Assembly: GCA_038531945.1 (NCBI GenBank)
Contig: JBCBBH010000002.1
Location: 310,001 to 374,000, forward strand
DNA length: 64,000 nt
Source of the DNA: CALBPI01 sp038531945
Lineage (GTDB): Bacteria; Pseudomonadota; Gammaproteobacteria; Steroidobacterales; Woeseiaceae
Direction of reading: 5' to 3'
In this document: positions 51,403 to 59,756 of the stretch, one piece after another
How positions within the stretch are numbered: the stretch's first letter is position 1
Layout: each line of letters starts with the position of its first letter
The notes under the pieces: generated by a model
Told to the model about the DNA's origin: nothing
Database searches by the model: none
What the model saw: the letters and a program-made list of their open reading frames with translations, nothing else
Made by a program: the position numbers and the translations under genes

Positions 51403-52346
51403 GATCGTGGCTCGTCCGCATTGGCGAGAATGAAACGATGGGTATCTTCGGCGGTCATCACCGGTGCTTCCTCCATCGGGAGATGTCCGATATTGGGGTA
51501 AATCACAAGCTCCGAGTTGACGATTTCCTCATGAAAGGTGTCCGCGTCCGAAGGCGGTATCCACAAGTCTTCCGCGCCCCACAAGATCAGCGTCGGTGCG
51601 CGAATATCGCTGAGCTGTTCGATGGGCGCACGCTCATATTGCTGGCCGGACTCGACAAACGCCTTGCGGTTACCACGGAACAGCGAAAGGTCTCGGTAGC
51701 GCTTCACCAGTTCGTCCGTGACCAGGCTATCGTCGGCGTACACATCCAGCAGACTACTTCGATACAGCGACTCGGGTGCAAAGCTCGCGAAGAAATCCGA
51801 AATCACCGGCATAGTCGCGAGTCGAAAAACGAATGGTGTCTCGACCTCCGGAAGTGGCATGCCGGAGGGGTCCAGCAAAATCAGATGGGAAACCCGATCC
51901 GGCTGCGCAAGTGTGTACTGCCAGGCAATGTTGCCGCCGAGTGAATTGCCCGCCAGCATGAATTGCTCTAATTCCAACGCTGTGCTGAACGCTTCGAGAA
52001 ACTCCACATACCATGACGTGCGGTAGTTGCCCGACGGATTGGGGCCAGTCAAGCCGAATGCGGGTAAATCGAGCCGAACGATTTCATAGTGCTGCGACAG
52101 TACGTCAACCCAACCGTCCCAGGTGTGCAGCGAAGCTGAATTTCCATGCAACAGCATCAGGACCGGAGCGCCTTCGGGACCTTCGCGGCGGAAATGCACC
52201 CGCATGCCCATGACGTCAACGAACTCAGATTCGTCATTCGTGTATTCGCTCAGTTGTTCCAGCGAACGGTCGGGCTCGAAGTTCCACGCAACGATACCGA
52301 TAAGGGCCACAAGTGCGGCGAGCATTACACGACGGAGTAGGCGCAT
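51399..52346 (-). CDS. Alpha/beta hydrolase with N-terminal membrane anchor
   Basis: 315 residues. A hydrophobic segment at residues 7-22 acts as anchor or uncleaved signal. The fold shows LLHGNSASLHTW (oxyanion region, about 68-80), the nucleophile Ser in LAGNSLGGNIAW (about 135), the acid Asp in LWGAEDLWIPPSD and the His in NIGHLPMEEAP. The substrate cannot be told. It is the first gene of the hydrolase-quinone reductase-peroxiredoxin unit. Confidence 0.9.
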   Translation of the reverse strand: MRLLRRVMLAALVALIGIVAWNFEPDRSLEQLSEYTNDESEFVDVMGMRVHFRREGPEGAPVLMLLHGNSASLHTWDGWVDVLSQHYEIVRLDLPAFGLTGPNPSGNYRTSWYVEFLEAFSTALELEQFMLAGNSLGGNIAWQYTLAQPDRVSHLILLDPSGMPLPEVETPFVFRLATMPVISDFFASFAPESLYRSSLLDVYADDSLVTDELVKRYRDLSLFRGNRKAFVESGQQYERAPIEQLSDIRAPTLILWGAEDLWIPPSDADTFHEEIVNSELVIYPNIGHLPMEEAPVMTAEDTHRFILANADEPRS

Positions 52347-52396
52347 GACGAGTGTTCCGGTTGAGATACGTTCACGATTATCTCACACTGCGTCGC

Positions 52397-52909
52397 ATGT
52401 CAGATCGTCAGACAACGCTCGCACAATGCACAGCCCCGGTGCTGCACCGCGGTTCTGTGCGCCCGGAATGGATCGATGTGAACGACCATATGAACGTCGC
52501 GTTTTACATGACGGCGTTCGATGAGGCGATCGATTCGCTATGGCATTCATTTGGACTAACCAACGAGTTTCGCGATGAAACGGGGTCCTCGACCTTCGCG
52601 GTGGAGAGTCATGTCCGGTACCTCAGTGAGCTTCGACTGGACGAGCCGTTTGCTGTTGCTGCCAGAATTCTTGCCTTCGATCACAAGCGGCTGCACCAGT
52701 TTCAATACCTGTTTTCTGAGGCGACCGGCGCGTTGTCGGCTACCTGTGAGTGGCTGCATTTGCATGTGGATCTCAATCAAAGATCGGTTGTGCCTTGGCC
52801 GGACCAGATTGTGAGCAATCTTCAAAATCATCCGGCTGGGCAGGTCGCCGCTCCGTGGCCGGAAGCGGTTGGCGCGCAGATGCGAGTCGCGAAACCGATC
52901 GGACCGTAA
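52397..52909 (+). CDS. Hotdog-fold acyl-CoA thioesterase (4HBT-like)
   Basis: 170 residues from the ATG at 52397. PEWIDVNDHMNVAFYMTAFDEAIDSLW is the 4-hydroxybenzoyl-CoA thioesterase-type N-terminal helix region with the expected Asp/His. The rest is a single hotdog domain (ESHVRYLSELRLDEPFAVAARI). The substrate is unknown. It lies 50 bp from the divergent hydrolase and about 40 bp before glpK. No strong ribosome site is visible. Confidence 0.85.
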   Translation: MSDRQTTLAQCTAPVLHRGSVRPEWIDVNDHMNVAFYMTAFDEAIDSLWHSFGLTNEFRDETGSSTFAVESHVRYLSELRLDEPFAVAARILAFDHKRLHQFQYLFSEATGALSATCEWLHLHVDLNQRSVVPWPDQIVSNLQNHPAGQVAAPWPEAVGAQMRVAKPIGP

Positions 52910-52949
52910 CAACAAGATAATTTCGAGCACTTTATTAGGGGGAAGGAAC

Positions 52950-54440
52950 GTGTCGAAGGGACCCTTAATCCTGGCCATTGATCAGGGCACAACCAGCAGT
53001 CGCGCTGTAATTTTTGATGCTGAGTTGCAAGTTGTGGCGAGCGCTCAGCAAGAATTCCAACAGTTTTTCCCCCACTCCGGTTGGGTCGAGCACGACGCCG
53101 ACGAGATTTGGGACAGCGTGGTTGCTGTCTGCCGTGCGGCGATCGATAGCGCTGGGATCGACGCGACGGACATTGCAGGCATTGGCATCACAAACCAGCG
53201 CGAGACAACGGTGGTTTGGGACAGAGCAACGGGTAAGCCGATCTCGCGGGCAATCGTCTGGCAGGACCGACGAACGGCGAGCGTTTGTCGGGATCTGACT
53301 GGCAAAGGGCACGGCCCTTTGGTGGAGCGAGAAACAGGGTTGCGACTAGATCCGTATTTTTCCGCGACGAAGATTGCATGGTTGCTGGATCACACGGAGG
53401 GCGCACGTGACCGCGCGGCCAAGGGTGAGTTGGCGTTCGGGACCATCGATTCGTTTGTGTTGTGGCGTTTGACAGGTGGACAGGTGCATGCCACCGACAT
53501 CACCAATGCATCGCGCACGGCACTCTATGACATTCACTCGCAGCGGTGGAGTCAGTCACTGTTGGACGTTTTCGACGTGCCCGAAAGTGTGTTGCCGGAA
53601 GTTCGTGACTGCGCGGCAGATTTCGGATCTACAGATCCGGAGTTGTTCGGTGCGCCGATTGCGATCTGCGGAATCGCGGGCGACCAACAGGCAGCACTGA
53701 TCGGGCAGGCGTGTTTCGAGCCAGGCATGACCAAGAGCACGTACGGCACCGGGTGCTTTGTGATCGCTAACACTGGTGATTCTGCAATCCAGTCCCAGCA
53801 TCAATTGCTCACGACCATCGGCTATCGTATCGGCGGGAAAACCACCTTCGCGGTCGAGGGCAGTATCTTTGTCGCTGGTTCTGCCATCCAATGGTTGCGC
53901 GACGCCTTGCGGGTGATTTCTCACGCTGGGGAGAGCGCGGAGATCGCCAGCGCACACGGGGTAGAGCGAGATGTCATCGTTGTCCCGGCGTTTACCGGGT
54001 TAGGTGCGCCCCACTGGGATCCTGATGCGCGCGGCGCGATCTTTGGACTCACGCGCGGCAGCGACAGGGCGGCGCTGGTGACAGCAACCCTGCAATCCAT
54101 CGCGTATCAAACCGCTGACCTGATGGGCGCGCTCGACGAAGACGGCGTCGATACTGGTGTGCTACGCGTCGACGGTGGCATGGTCGCTAACGAATGGTTC
54201 CTGCAATTTCTGGCTGATGTGACTCGATTGCCGATCGAGCGCCCGGTCAATACCGAGTCCACGGTGCTCGGAGCTGCCGGATTAGCGGGCCTGCAGGCAG
54301 GGTTGTTTGACTCGCTGGATGCGTTGTCGAAGGTACGCTCTGTCGACCGAGAGTGCGAGCCGACTATGCCGGACGAGGATGCCAGCGCGCTTATGGCTGG
54401 TTGGCACGATGCCGTTCGACGGACGCGCAGCGCCGGGTAA
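52950..54440 (+). CDS. glpK: Glycerol kinase GlpK
   Basis: Phosphorylates glycerol to sn-glycerol 3-phosphate. The 496-residue FGGY kinase has the N-terminal phosphate loop LAIDQGTTSSRAVIFD, NQRETTVVWDRATGKP, and the C-terminal DGGMVANEWFLQFLADV. The GTG at 52950 follows GGGGGAAGGAAC closely; the longer frame from 52869 overlaps the thioesterase. No glpF, glpD or glpR is adjacent, so it stands alone here. Confidence 0.95.
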   Translation: MSKGPLILAIDQGTTSSRAVIFDAELQVVASAQQEFQQFFPHSGWVEHDADEIWDSVVAVCRAAIDSAGIDATDIAGIGITNQRETTVVWDRATGKPISRAIVWQDRRTASVCRDLTGKGHGPLVERETGLRLDPYFSATKIAWLLDHTEGARDRAAKGELAFGTIDSFVLWRLTGGQVHATDITNASRTALYDIHSQRWSQSLLDVFDVPESVLPEVRDCAADFGSTDPELFGAPIAICGIAGDQQAALIGQACFEPGMTKSTYGTGCFVIANTGDSAIQSQHQLLTTIGYRIGGKTTFAVEGSIFVAGSAIQWLRDALRVISHAGESAEIASAHGVERDVIVVPAFTGLGAPHWDPDARGAIFGLTRGSDRAALVTATLQSIAYQTADLMGALDEDGVDTGVLRVDGGMVANEWFLQFLADVTRLPIERPVNTESTVLGAAGLAGLQAGLFDSLDALSKVRSVDRECEPTMPDEDASALMAGWHDAVRRTRSAG

Positions 54441-54441
54441 T

Positions 54442-55515
54442 TCAGTGTTGCGCGCGGTCGTCGTGACGCGCTGACTCGGGTCGCGGGGAGGGCGTTGCTG
54501 GTGCCGCCGACCGGTCGCTTTCGCATTTGACCAGATAATTGGCGAACTGCTCGCTGCATCGCGCCCAGCTGTTCTCCAGCGCGTGTCGTCGACAGTCGTC
54601 GCGATTGAGCCGGATGGCTTGACGGCATGCCGTTGCCAGATCTTCGTCGAGTATTCCTGTCACGCCATCGCGTACTACGTCGATTGGGCCTGGAACCGGG
54701 TATGCAGCGACAGGGACTCCACATGCCATCGCCTCGAGCATGACCAGTCCGAAGGTGTCTGTACGACTCGGGAAGACAAACACATCGGCGCTCGCCATGA
54801 TTTCCGCGAGCTCTTGGCCAAACTGGTAGCCGGTAAACGTGCAGTCCGGAAATCTACTTTGCAGGCTTTTCAGATCAGGGCCATCACCGACGATGATTTT
54901 CTGGCCCTGTAAAGACAGTCCTGTGAATGCCTCGAGGTTTTTTTCTACAGCTACCCGGCCGGCGTATAGATACACAGGGCCACTCCGGGGGTCGCGCGCA
55001 GCGGATGCTGGACGAAAGAGCTCAGTGTCCACGCCGCGGCCCCAGACGACGGGTGACCGGAATCCGTGCTGTTTGAGCTCTGCGACGATCGCGGGAGTCG
55101 GGGCAAGCGTTCGCTCTGCGGCGTTATGAAACCAGCGAACGAACGCCCAGGTCCACCGCTCCGGTATAGGGAACCGCTTTCGAACATACGCTGGAAATTG
55201 CGTGTGGTAGGACGTCGTAAAGACCAGTTTGTTTTTCTTGCAATAACGTCGCGCGGCGAAACCCAGCGGGCCTTCGGTCGCAATGTGGATTGACTCCGGT
55301 GCAAACTCGTCTAGGCTTTTTCTGAGTTTACGCCCCGCGAATAGCGAGAGTCGGATCTCCGGATACGACGGACACGGGATCGTTCGGAAAGGTTCCGGCG
55401 TGAACATTTTCACTTCGTGACCGAGTTCGCGGAGCGCTTCGGCTGTTTTCGACAACGTCGTAACTACACCGTTGGTCTGCGGACGCCATGCGTCAGTGAC
55501 GATTGCGATTTTCAT
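54442..55515 (-). CDS. GT4-family glycosyltransferase, candidate glycolipid synthase (Agt-like)
   Basis: 357 residues of the retaining GT-B fold. The N-terminus IAIVTDAWRPQTNGVVTTL and the donor-site segment FVFPSRTDTFGLVMLEAMACGVPVAAYPVPGP (about 260-295) are typical of GT4 mannosyl/glucosyl transferases acting on lipids. Proteins of this type called Agt make glycolipids that replace phospholipids under phosphate limitation. Divergent from a PAP2 phosphatase and near a PlcP-like phosphoesterase, which supports such a role by inference. It ends 1 bp from the convergent glpK. Confidence 0.82.
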   Translation of the reverse strand: MKIAIVTDAWRPQTNGVVTTLSKTAEALRELGHEVKMFTPEPFRTIPCPSYPEIRLSLFAGRKLRKSLDEFAPESIHIATEGPLGFAARRYCKKNKLVFTTSYHTQFPAYVRKRFPIPERWTWAFVRWFHNAAERTLAPTPAIVAELKQHGFRSPVVWGRGVDTELFRPASAARDPRSGPVYLYAGRVAVEKNLEAFTGLSLQGQKIIVGDGPDLKSLQSRFPDCTFTGYQFGQELAEIMASADVFVFPSRTDTFGLVMLEAMACGVPVAAYPVPGPIDVVRDGVTGILDEDLATACRQAIRLNRDDCRRHALENSWARCSEQFANYLVKCESDRSAAPATPSPRPESARHDDRAQH

Positions 55516-55566
55516 GCTGCGAGCCTAGGTTTCGAGTGTTACAAGCATATGAAATATATGCGTTTT

Positions 55567-55595
55567 ACGTCACTAAAGGGTAACACTCCCGTCAA
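55567..55595 (+). promoter_or_regulatory. Weak Pho-box-like triple direct repeat
   Basis: Three 7-mers spaced at 11 bp on the plus strand: ACGTCAC (55567-55573), GGGTAAC (55578-55584) and CCGTCAA (55589-55595). Each resembles the PhoB unit CTGTCAY at 4-5 of 7 positions. They lie in the 146-bp divergent region between the glycosyltransferase and the PAP2 gene. The match is modest. Confidence 0.25.
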
Positions 55596-55661
55596 CCGCT
55601 TGTAGCCTGATCAGACCATCCTGTGCTCGTGTTAACGGGATGCCGTGGATCAGCGACGCCA

Positions 55662-56246
55662 ATGAACGGATTTCTCCTGCAAGCGGACCAACTCGAGCGC
55701 AGCCTGTGCCTGCGTATCAATGGGCTGAGTCGTTTCTCACCGCTCACCAACGTATTCAAGGTCGTCAGTCGGTTGGGCGACGGCGTGCTGTGGTATTCAG
55801 TCCTGGCAGTTGTCGCGTTACTCGGTGGATGGGCGGGTGTGCGGGGGATGCTGCACATCGGCATCACTTCGCTGGTGGGCGTTGCGCTGTATAAGTTTTT
55901 GAAAAATCGCCTGGTCCGGCAGCGACCCTTCGTCTCTCATGGACAAATCGTCTGTCGTACTGCGCCTCTCGATCAATACAGCTTTCCGTCAGGCCACACC
56001 TTACACGCGGTCTTGTTCACGGTGATGCTCAGTGCTTATGTTCCTGCCTTGTTGCCATGGCTTGTTGTGTTCGCGGTATTGGTCGCGTTCTCGCGAGTCA
56101 TTTTAGGTCTGCACTACCCGAGCGACGTTTTTGTCGGCGCTTCGCTTGGTGCACTGCTGGCATGGATTAGTCTGTTGGTCGTGGAGTTTGATGTTCTAAC
56201 GGTGGCGACGTCATTGACCAGTTGGATCGAAATCTGGCGCAGCTGA
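55662..56246 (+). CDS. PAP2-family membrane phosphatase
   Basis: 194 residues from the ATG at 55662; a GTG at 55623 would add 13 residues. The complete PAP2 signature is visible: KNRLVRQRP, then PSGH, then SRVILGLHYPSD. Five to six hydrophobic segments surround it. The family dephosphorylates phosphatidic acid, undecaprenyl pyrophosphate or similar lipids at the membrane. With a glycosyltransferase on one side and a PlcP-like enzyme on the other, release of diacylglycerol is a reasonable guess. The start has no strong ribosome site. Confidence 0.87.
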   Translation: MNGFLLQADQLERSLCLRINGLSRFSPLTNVFKVVSRLGDGVLWYSVLAVVALLGGWAGVRGMLHIGITSLVGVALYKFLKNRLVRQRPFVSHGQIVCRTAPLDQYSFPSGHTLHAVLFTVMLSAYVPALLPWLVVFAVLVAFSRVILGLHYPSDVFVGASLGALLAWISLLVVEFDVLTVATSLTSWIEIWRS

Positions 56247-56360
56247 GCGTTTTTGCAGTTCTATTTCCTGACAGCATCCGACCGCTGAAAGATCTGACTC
56301 TTTTGTGGACCCGTGATTAACATTAGGAACACCTCTGCCGTCAGTCAAATTCGCTGAGAA

Positions 56361-56540
56361 CTACATGCCGTGTGATTCGAGCCCAGCAGCATCGCCTATC
56401 CATGGGTCCGCAGAATCCCCGTCCCACATGTCGTGCGTAATGTGATCAAGTGACTGTCCCCGCCAATGGCGAGGATCATTCTCTTCCCCAGGGTGCTTAT
56501 GGTTCGAGTTTCGTGACTCTCGTATCCGCTTCTCGTTCAT
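56361..56540 (-). CDS. Possible 59-residue small protein
   Basis: An ATG at 56540 opens 59 codons to a TAG. AGGGA lies 9 bp upstream and the start is 30 bp after the phosphoesterase stop on the same strand. The product is hydrophilic and charged, with three tryptophans in DPRHWRG, DMWDG and DPWIGD. I do not recognise it. Without conservation data it remains a candidate. The rest of 56247-56570 holds nothing I can name. Confidence 0.4.
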   Translation of the reverse strand: MNEKRIRESRNSNHKHPGEENDPRHWRGQSLDHITHDMWDGDSADPWIGDAAGLESHGM

Positions 56541-56570
56541 GCCGTTGCATCCCTGCCGAGTGTTGTTGGC

Positions 56571-57383
56571 TTATGCGACCTGCTTGGCGCTCTCAGTGAC
56601 TTGTGAGTGACTAGACCATTGGTAGTTGGCTAAGGTTCCGTCGGTAGCCTCTACCAAGACGGAACAATGCTCGACCCAGTCACCGTCGTTGTAATACACG
56701 ACGTCGTCAGACTCGATAATCGCCGGCTTGTGAATATGCCCGCATACAATGCCGTCAAGACCTCGTCGCTTTGCGTGCGATAGGGCCAATGCCTCGTAGC
56801 GCGCGATGTACTGCTGGGCACTCTTGATCCGGAGCTTCATCGCACTTGCAATCGACACATCTTCGTAGCCGAAGCGAGCGCGCACTCGGTTGACACCAAC
56901 ATCAAAACTGACCAACCACTGATAAGCGGCACTGCCAATCTTTTCCTTTAGCGATCCAATCTTGAGTTCGGAATCGAATTGATCGCCATGCGTAACCAGT
57001 AGCCGTTTTCCCGACTGGGTGGTGTGGATCGCGTTCATTCGAATTTTGATGCCTTTGAAGGTCGTGCCCGCAAACGCGCGGATACGCGCATCATGGTTGC
57101 CAGGGATATAGATCACCTCCGTGCCGAGCGCAGTCATCTGGAACAGGCGCTGTAGCACTCGCGTGTGACTTTCGGGCCAATGCACGCTCTGCTGCATTCG
57201 TTCAAGATCGATGATGTCACCCACCAAATAGAGCTGCTCGACGTTCAGGTGCTCAAGAAAATCAAGAATACGCTCCGCACGACACCCAGCCGTGCCAAGG
57301 TGCAGATCTGAAATAAAGGCGCTGGAGCCGTGCAGGTTGGGACTGGCGTGGTGATTCGTGGAACCGAGTTCTACCGATGACAT
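56571..57383 (-). CDS. Metallophosphoesterase, PlcP / UDP-2,3-diacylglucosamine diphosphatase-like
   Basis: 270-residue calcineurin-like phosphoesterase. Metal-binding motifs in order are FISDLHLG (about 20), LVGDIIDLE (about 50), PGNHDAR (about 90), VTHGDQFD (about 125) and VCGHIHKP (about 210). The frame from 57575 is open, but the ATG at 57383 has AGGGG upstream and fits the family start. The full-length pattern (WPESHTRVLQRLF, NDGDWVEHCSVLVE) fits the COG2908-type enzymes that include PlcP, a phospholipase C-like protein of phosphate-stress lipid remodelling. Annotation as an LpxH-like hydrolase is the alternative. A Pho-box-like repeat lies 46 bp upstream. Confidence 0.85.
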   Translation of the reverse strand: MSSVELGSTNHHASPNLHGSSAFISDLHLGTAGCRAERILDFLEHLNVEQLYLVGDIIDLERMQQSVHWPESHTRVLQRLFQMTALGTEVIYIPGNHDARIRAFAGTTFKGIKIRMNAIHTTQSGKRLLVTHGDQFDSELKIGSLKEKIGSAAYQWLVSFDVGVNRVRARFGYEDVSIASAMKLRIKSAQQYIARYEALALSHAKRRGLDGIVCGHIHKPAIIESDDVVYYNDGDWVEHCSVLVEATDGTLANYQWSSHSQVTESAKQVA

Positions 57384-57403
57384 AAGGGCCCCTAAGTATC
57401 TGA

Positions 57404-57428
57404 CTCGACGCAAGTTTGGCGCGTCGAG
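57404..57428. repeat. Inverted repeat in the phosphoesterase leader
   Basis: CTCGACGC (57404-57411) and GCGTCGAG (57421-57428) are perfect 8-bp arms around a 9-bp spacer, immediately next to the Pho-box-like site. It may be an operator or an mRNA leader hairpin. Confidence 0.6.
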
Positions 57429-57446
57429 ATGAACGTCAGATGACAC
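57429..57446 (-). promoter_or_regulatory. Pho-box-like direct repeat upstream of the phosphoesterase
   Basis: On the minus strand GTGTCAT, a 4-bp spacer CTGA, then CGTTCAT. Against the PhoB consensus CTGTCAT-N4-CTGTCAY this matches 11 of 14 positions with the correct 11-bp period, and it lies 46 bp before the start codon. Confidence 0.45.
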
Positions 57447-57556
57447 TTTCTGGTCCGTTCGGTTACGCCGAATAGAGAAACAGCGAGAACATGGTTTTGC
57501 TGATGCTGGCTGCTTCGATACACTGCCATATTGGTTGGCGCACCTGGGGGGAGTCC

Positions 57557-59230
57557 ATGTCAGCATCGAATCCAATTCTTGAGTTCTGCGAGCAGACCGT
57601 TGCGGCCGCGCCTGAGTTTGCCGTCGGCACCAAGGTGGTCGACGGGATCGAATATCCTGTCTTCAAGAACGCACCGCCGAGCCTGCATCACCTGTACGCC
57701 CACGCGGCAGCGACCTATGCTGACCTCGATTTCCTGGTCTATCACGACGAGCGCCTGACCTTCGCCGAAACCGAAACTCGTTCACTAAAGCTCGCCAGCG
57801 CATTGCTCGCGCACGGCGTTGAGCCCGGTCAACCTGTAGCGATTGCGATGCGTAATTTCCCGGAATGGGTCATCGCGTACATGGCGATCACCCGAATCGG
57901 TGCGGTTGCCGTTTTGATGAATGCATGGTGGAAAACTGCCGAGCTTGCCTATGCGTGCGAAGACAGCGGCGCGAAACTGGTGTTTGCCGATCAGCAACGC
58001 GCTGAACGTATGGGGCCGATTCGAGAGAGCCACGGCCTTCAGATCGTGGTGGCGCGTGGAAGCGCGGATGGCGCCACGGATTGGGATGCATTTATCGGCG
58101 GCGCTGACGCGAGTCCTTCAATCACTCCGCCATCGGCGGATGATGTCGGTACGATTTTCTACACATCGGGTTCGACGGGAAACCCGAAAGGTGTGTTGCA
58201 AACACATCAGGCTTCGATCAACACGATCATGTGTTGGGCATTGCTGTCGACGGCAGATCGTATGGTGCGCGGTAAGGGCCCGGCCGAAGGTCGTCAAATG
58301 GGGATTTTGCTTGCGGTCCCGTTGTTCCATGTGACCGGCTGCAATGCGTTGTTCCTCCTTTCAGTGCTGGCTGGGCAGAAGTTGGTGATGATCGATCGCT
58401 GGGACGTTGAGCATGCACTGGAATGCATCGAAAAGGAGCATCTGACTGCGTTTAACGGCGTACCCAGTATGTCATTCGAATTGGCGGAGGCCGCCAAGAC
58501 ATCGGATCGTGATCTCAGCTCCTTGTATGCCGTGAGTGGTGGGGGTGCAGCACGACCGGCCGCGCACGTGCCGTTGATCGACGAGGCCATTGAACACGTC
58601 ATGCCGTCCGTTGGTTATGGCATGACAGAAACGAGCGCTCTGGGTACCGCAAACGCCGGTGCGCCGTATCAGGACAAACCGAATAGCGTTGGGGCCGGAT
58701 GTTTCCCACTGGTCACGCTCCGGATTGTCCGCGAGGACGGTAGCGAATGCGAAACGGGCGAAGCGGGTGAAATCTGGATCCGGTCGATCGCCAATATGAA
58801 AGGCTATCTGAATCAGCCGGAGGCCACGGCCGAGACGCTGCAGGATGGCTACGTCAAATCCGGTGATGTCGGTTACGTCGACGAAGACGGAGATCTCTTT
58901 ATCGTCGATCGACTGAAAGACATCGTGATTCGGGGTGGCGAAAACATCAGTTGCCAGGAAGTCGAAGACGCACTGTATGCGCATCCGCAGGTCAAAGAAG
59001 CAGCCGCGTTTGGTCTGCCTTGCGAGAAGCTCGGTGAGCAACTCGTTGCGGTGGTGTTCGCGGCCGACCCTGCACCGGACCAGGAAGCGCTGCAGGCTTT
59101 CGTCAAAGATCGCCTTGCGTACTATAAGGTTCCGGTCAGCATAGAGGTTCGAAACGAACCTTTGCCGCGTGGTGCGACGGCGAAGATCTACAAGCGTGGT
59201 TTGCGCGAAGCGGCGTTGGCTGCGATGTGA
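57557..59230 (+). CDS. Acyl-CoA synthetase (class I adenylate-forming ligase)
   Basis: 557 residues. AMP-binding motifs in order are FYTSGSTGNPKGVLQTHQ (about 210-230), VGYGMTETSALGT (about 355), SGDVGYVDEDGDLFIVDRLKD (about 435-455), IRGGENISCQEVE, and the C-terminal catalytic Lys in RGATAKIYKRG. It activates a fatty or other carboxylic acid as the CoA thioester. The ATG at 57557 follows GGGGGAG; the frame from 57491 is longer but lacks such a site. First gene of a six-gene operon that also encodes hydratase, dehydrogenase and thiolase, together enough for one beta-oxidation-like cycle apart from the acyl-CoA dehydrogenase. Confidence 0.92.
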   Translation: MSASNPILEFCEQTVAAAPEFAVGTKVVDGIEYPVFKNAPPSLHHLYAHAAATYADLDFLVYHDERLTFAETETRSLKLASALLAHGVEPGQPVAIAMRNFPEWVIAYMAITRIGAVAVLMNAWWKTAELAYACEDSGAKLVFADQQRAERMGPIRESHGLQIVVARGSADGATDWDAFIGGADASPSITPPSADDVGTIFYTSGSTGNPKGVLQTHQASINTIMCWALLSTADRMVRGKGPAEGRQMGILLAVPLFHVTGCNALFLLSVLAGQKLVMIDRWDVEHALECIEKEHLTAFNGVPSMSFELAEAAKTSDRDLSSLYAVSGGGAARPAAHVPLIDEAIEHVMPSVGYGMTETSALGTANAGAPYQDKPNSVGAGCFPLVTLRIVREDGSECETGEAGEIWIRSIANMKGYLNQPEATAETLQDGYVKSGDVGYVDEDGDLFIVDRLKDIVIRGGENISCQEVEDALYAHPQVKEAAAFGLPCEKLGEQLVAVVFAADPAPDQEALQAFVKDRLAYYKVPVSIEVRNEPLPRGATAKIYKRGLREAALAAM

Positions 59231-59277
59231 TCGAGCGCCGATTTGTGCAACCCAAAATTACAAACTAGGAGAACGGA

Positions 59278-59742
59278 ATGACCGAATGGGTGGATATGGC
59301 GGACATCGAAAGCCATATTGGAAAAACGCGAGAACCTTCCGATTGGCTGGAAATTGATCAGGATCGAGTGAACGCGTTTGCAGATGCAACGCTCGATCAC
59401 CAGTTCATCCATCTCGATGAGGAAGCCGCGGCCAAGACGCCGTTCGGCGGAACAATCGCCCACGGCTTCCTGTCGCTGTCGTTGTTGCCGTACTTCTCTG
59501 GTCAGTGCGGGATCGCGCCGAAGGGAACGGTTATGGCGATCAACTATGGTTCTGACAAAGTGCGCTTTTTGATGCCCGTTCGCGTCGGTAGTCGAGTCCG
59601 TTGTCACCAGGTGTTGGACGAAGCCATCGAGAAAAATCCCGGACAGTATCTGTTCAAGTCAACTTGCACTATCGAAATCGAGGGTGTGGACAAGCCGGCG
59701 TTGATCGCTGAGACGCTGTCCATGTTCGTCGTCAAAGGCTGA
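59278..59742 (+). CDS. MaoC-family (R)-enoyl-CoA hydratase
   Basis: 154-residue single hotdog domain. The hydratase signature is ATLDHQFIHLDEEAAAKTPFGGTIAHGFLSLSLL, with the catalytic Asp and His positions. AGGAG precedes the ATG. It would hydrate a 2-enoyl-CoA for the dehydrogenase encoded next. It is 14 bp from that gene. Confidence 0.92.
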   Translation: MTEWVDMADIESHIGKTREPSDWLEIDQDRVNAFADATLDHQFIHLDEEAAAKTPFGGTIAHGFLSLSLLPYFSGQCGIAPKGTVMAINYGSDKVRFLMPVRVGSRVRCHQVLDEAIEKNPGQYLFKSTCTIEIEGVDKPALIAETLSMFVVKG

Positions 59743-59756
59743 AGGAGTCACAAGCA

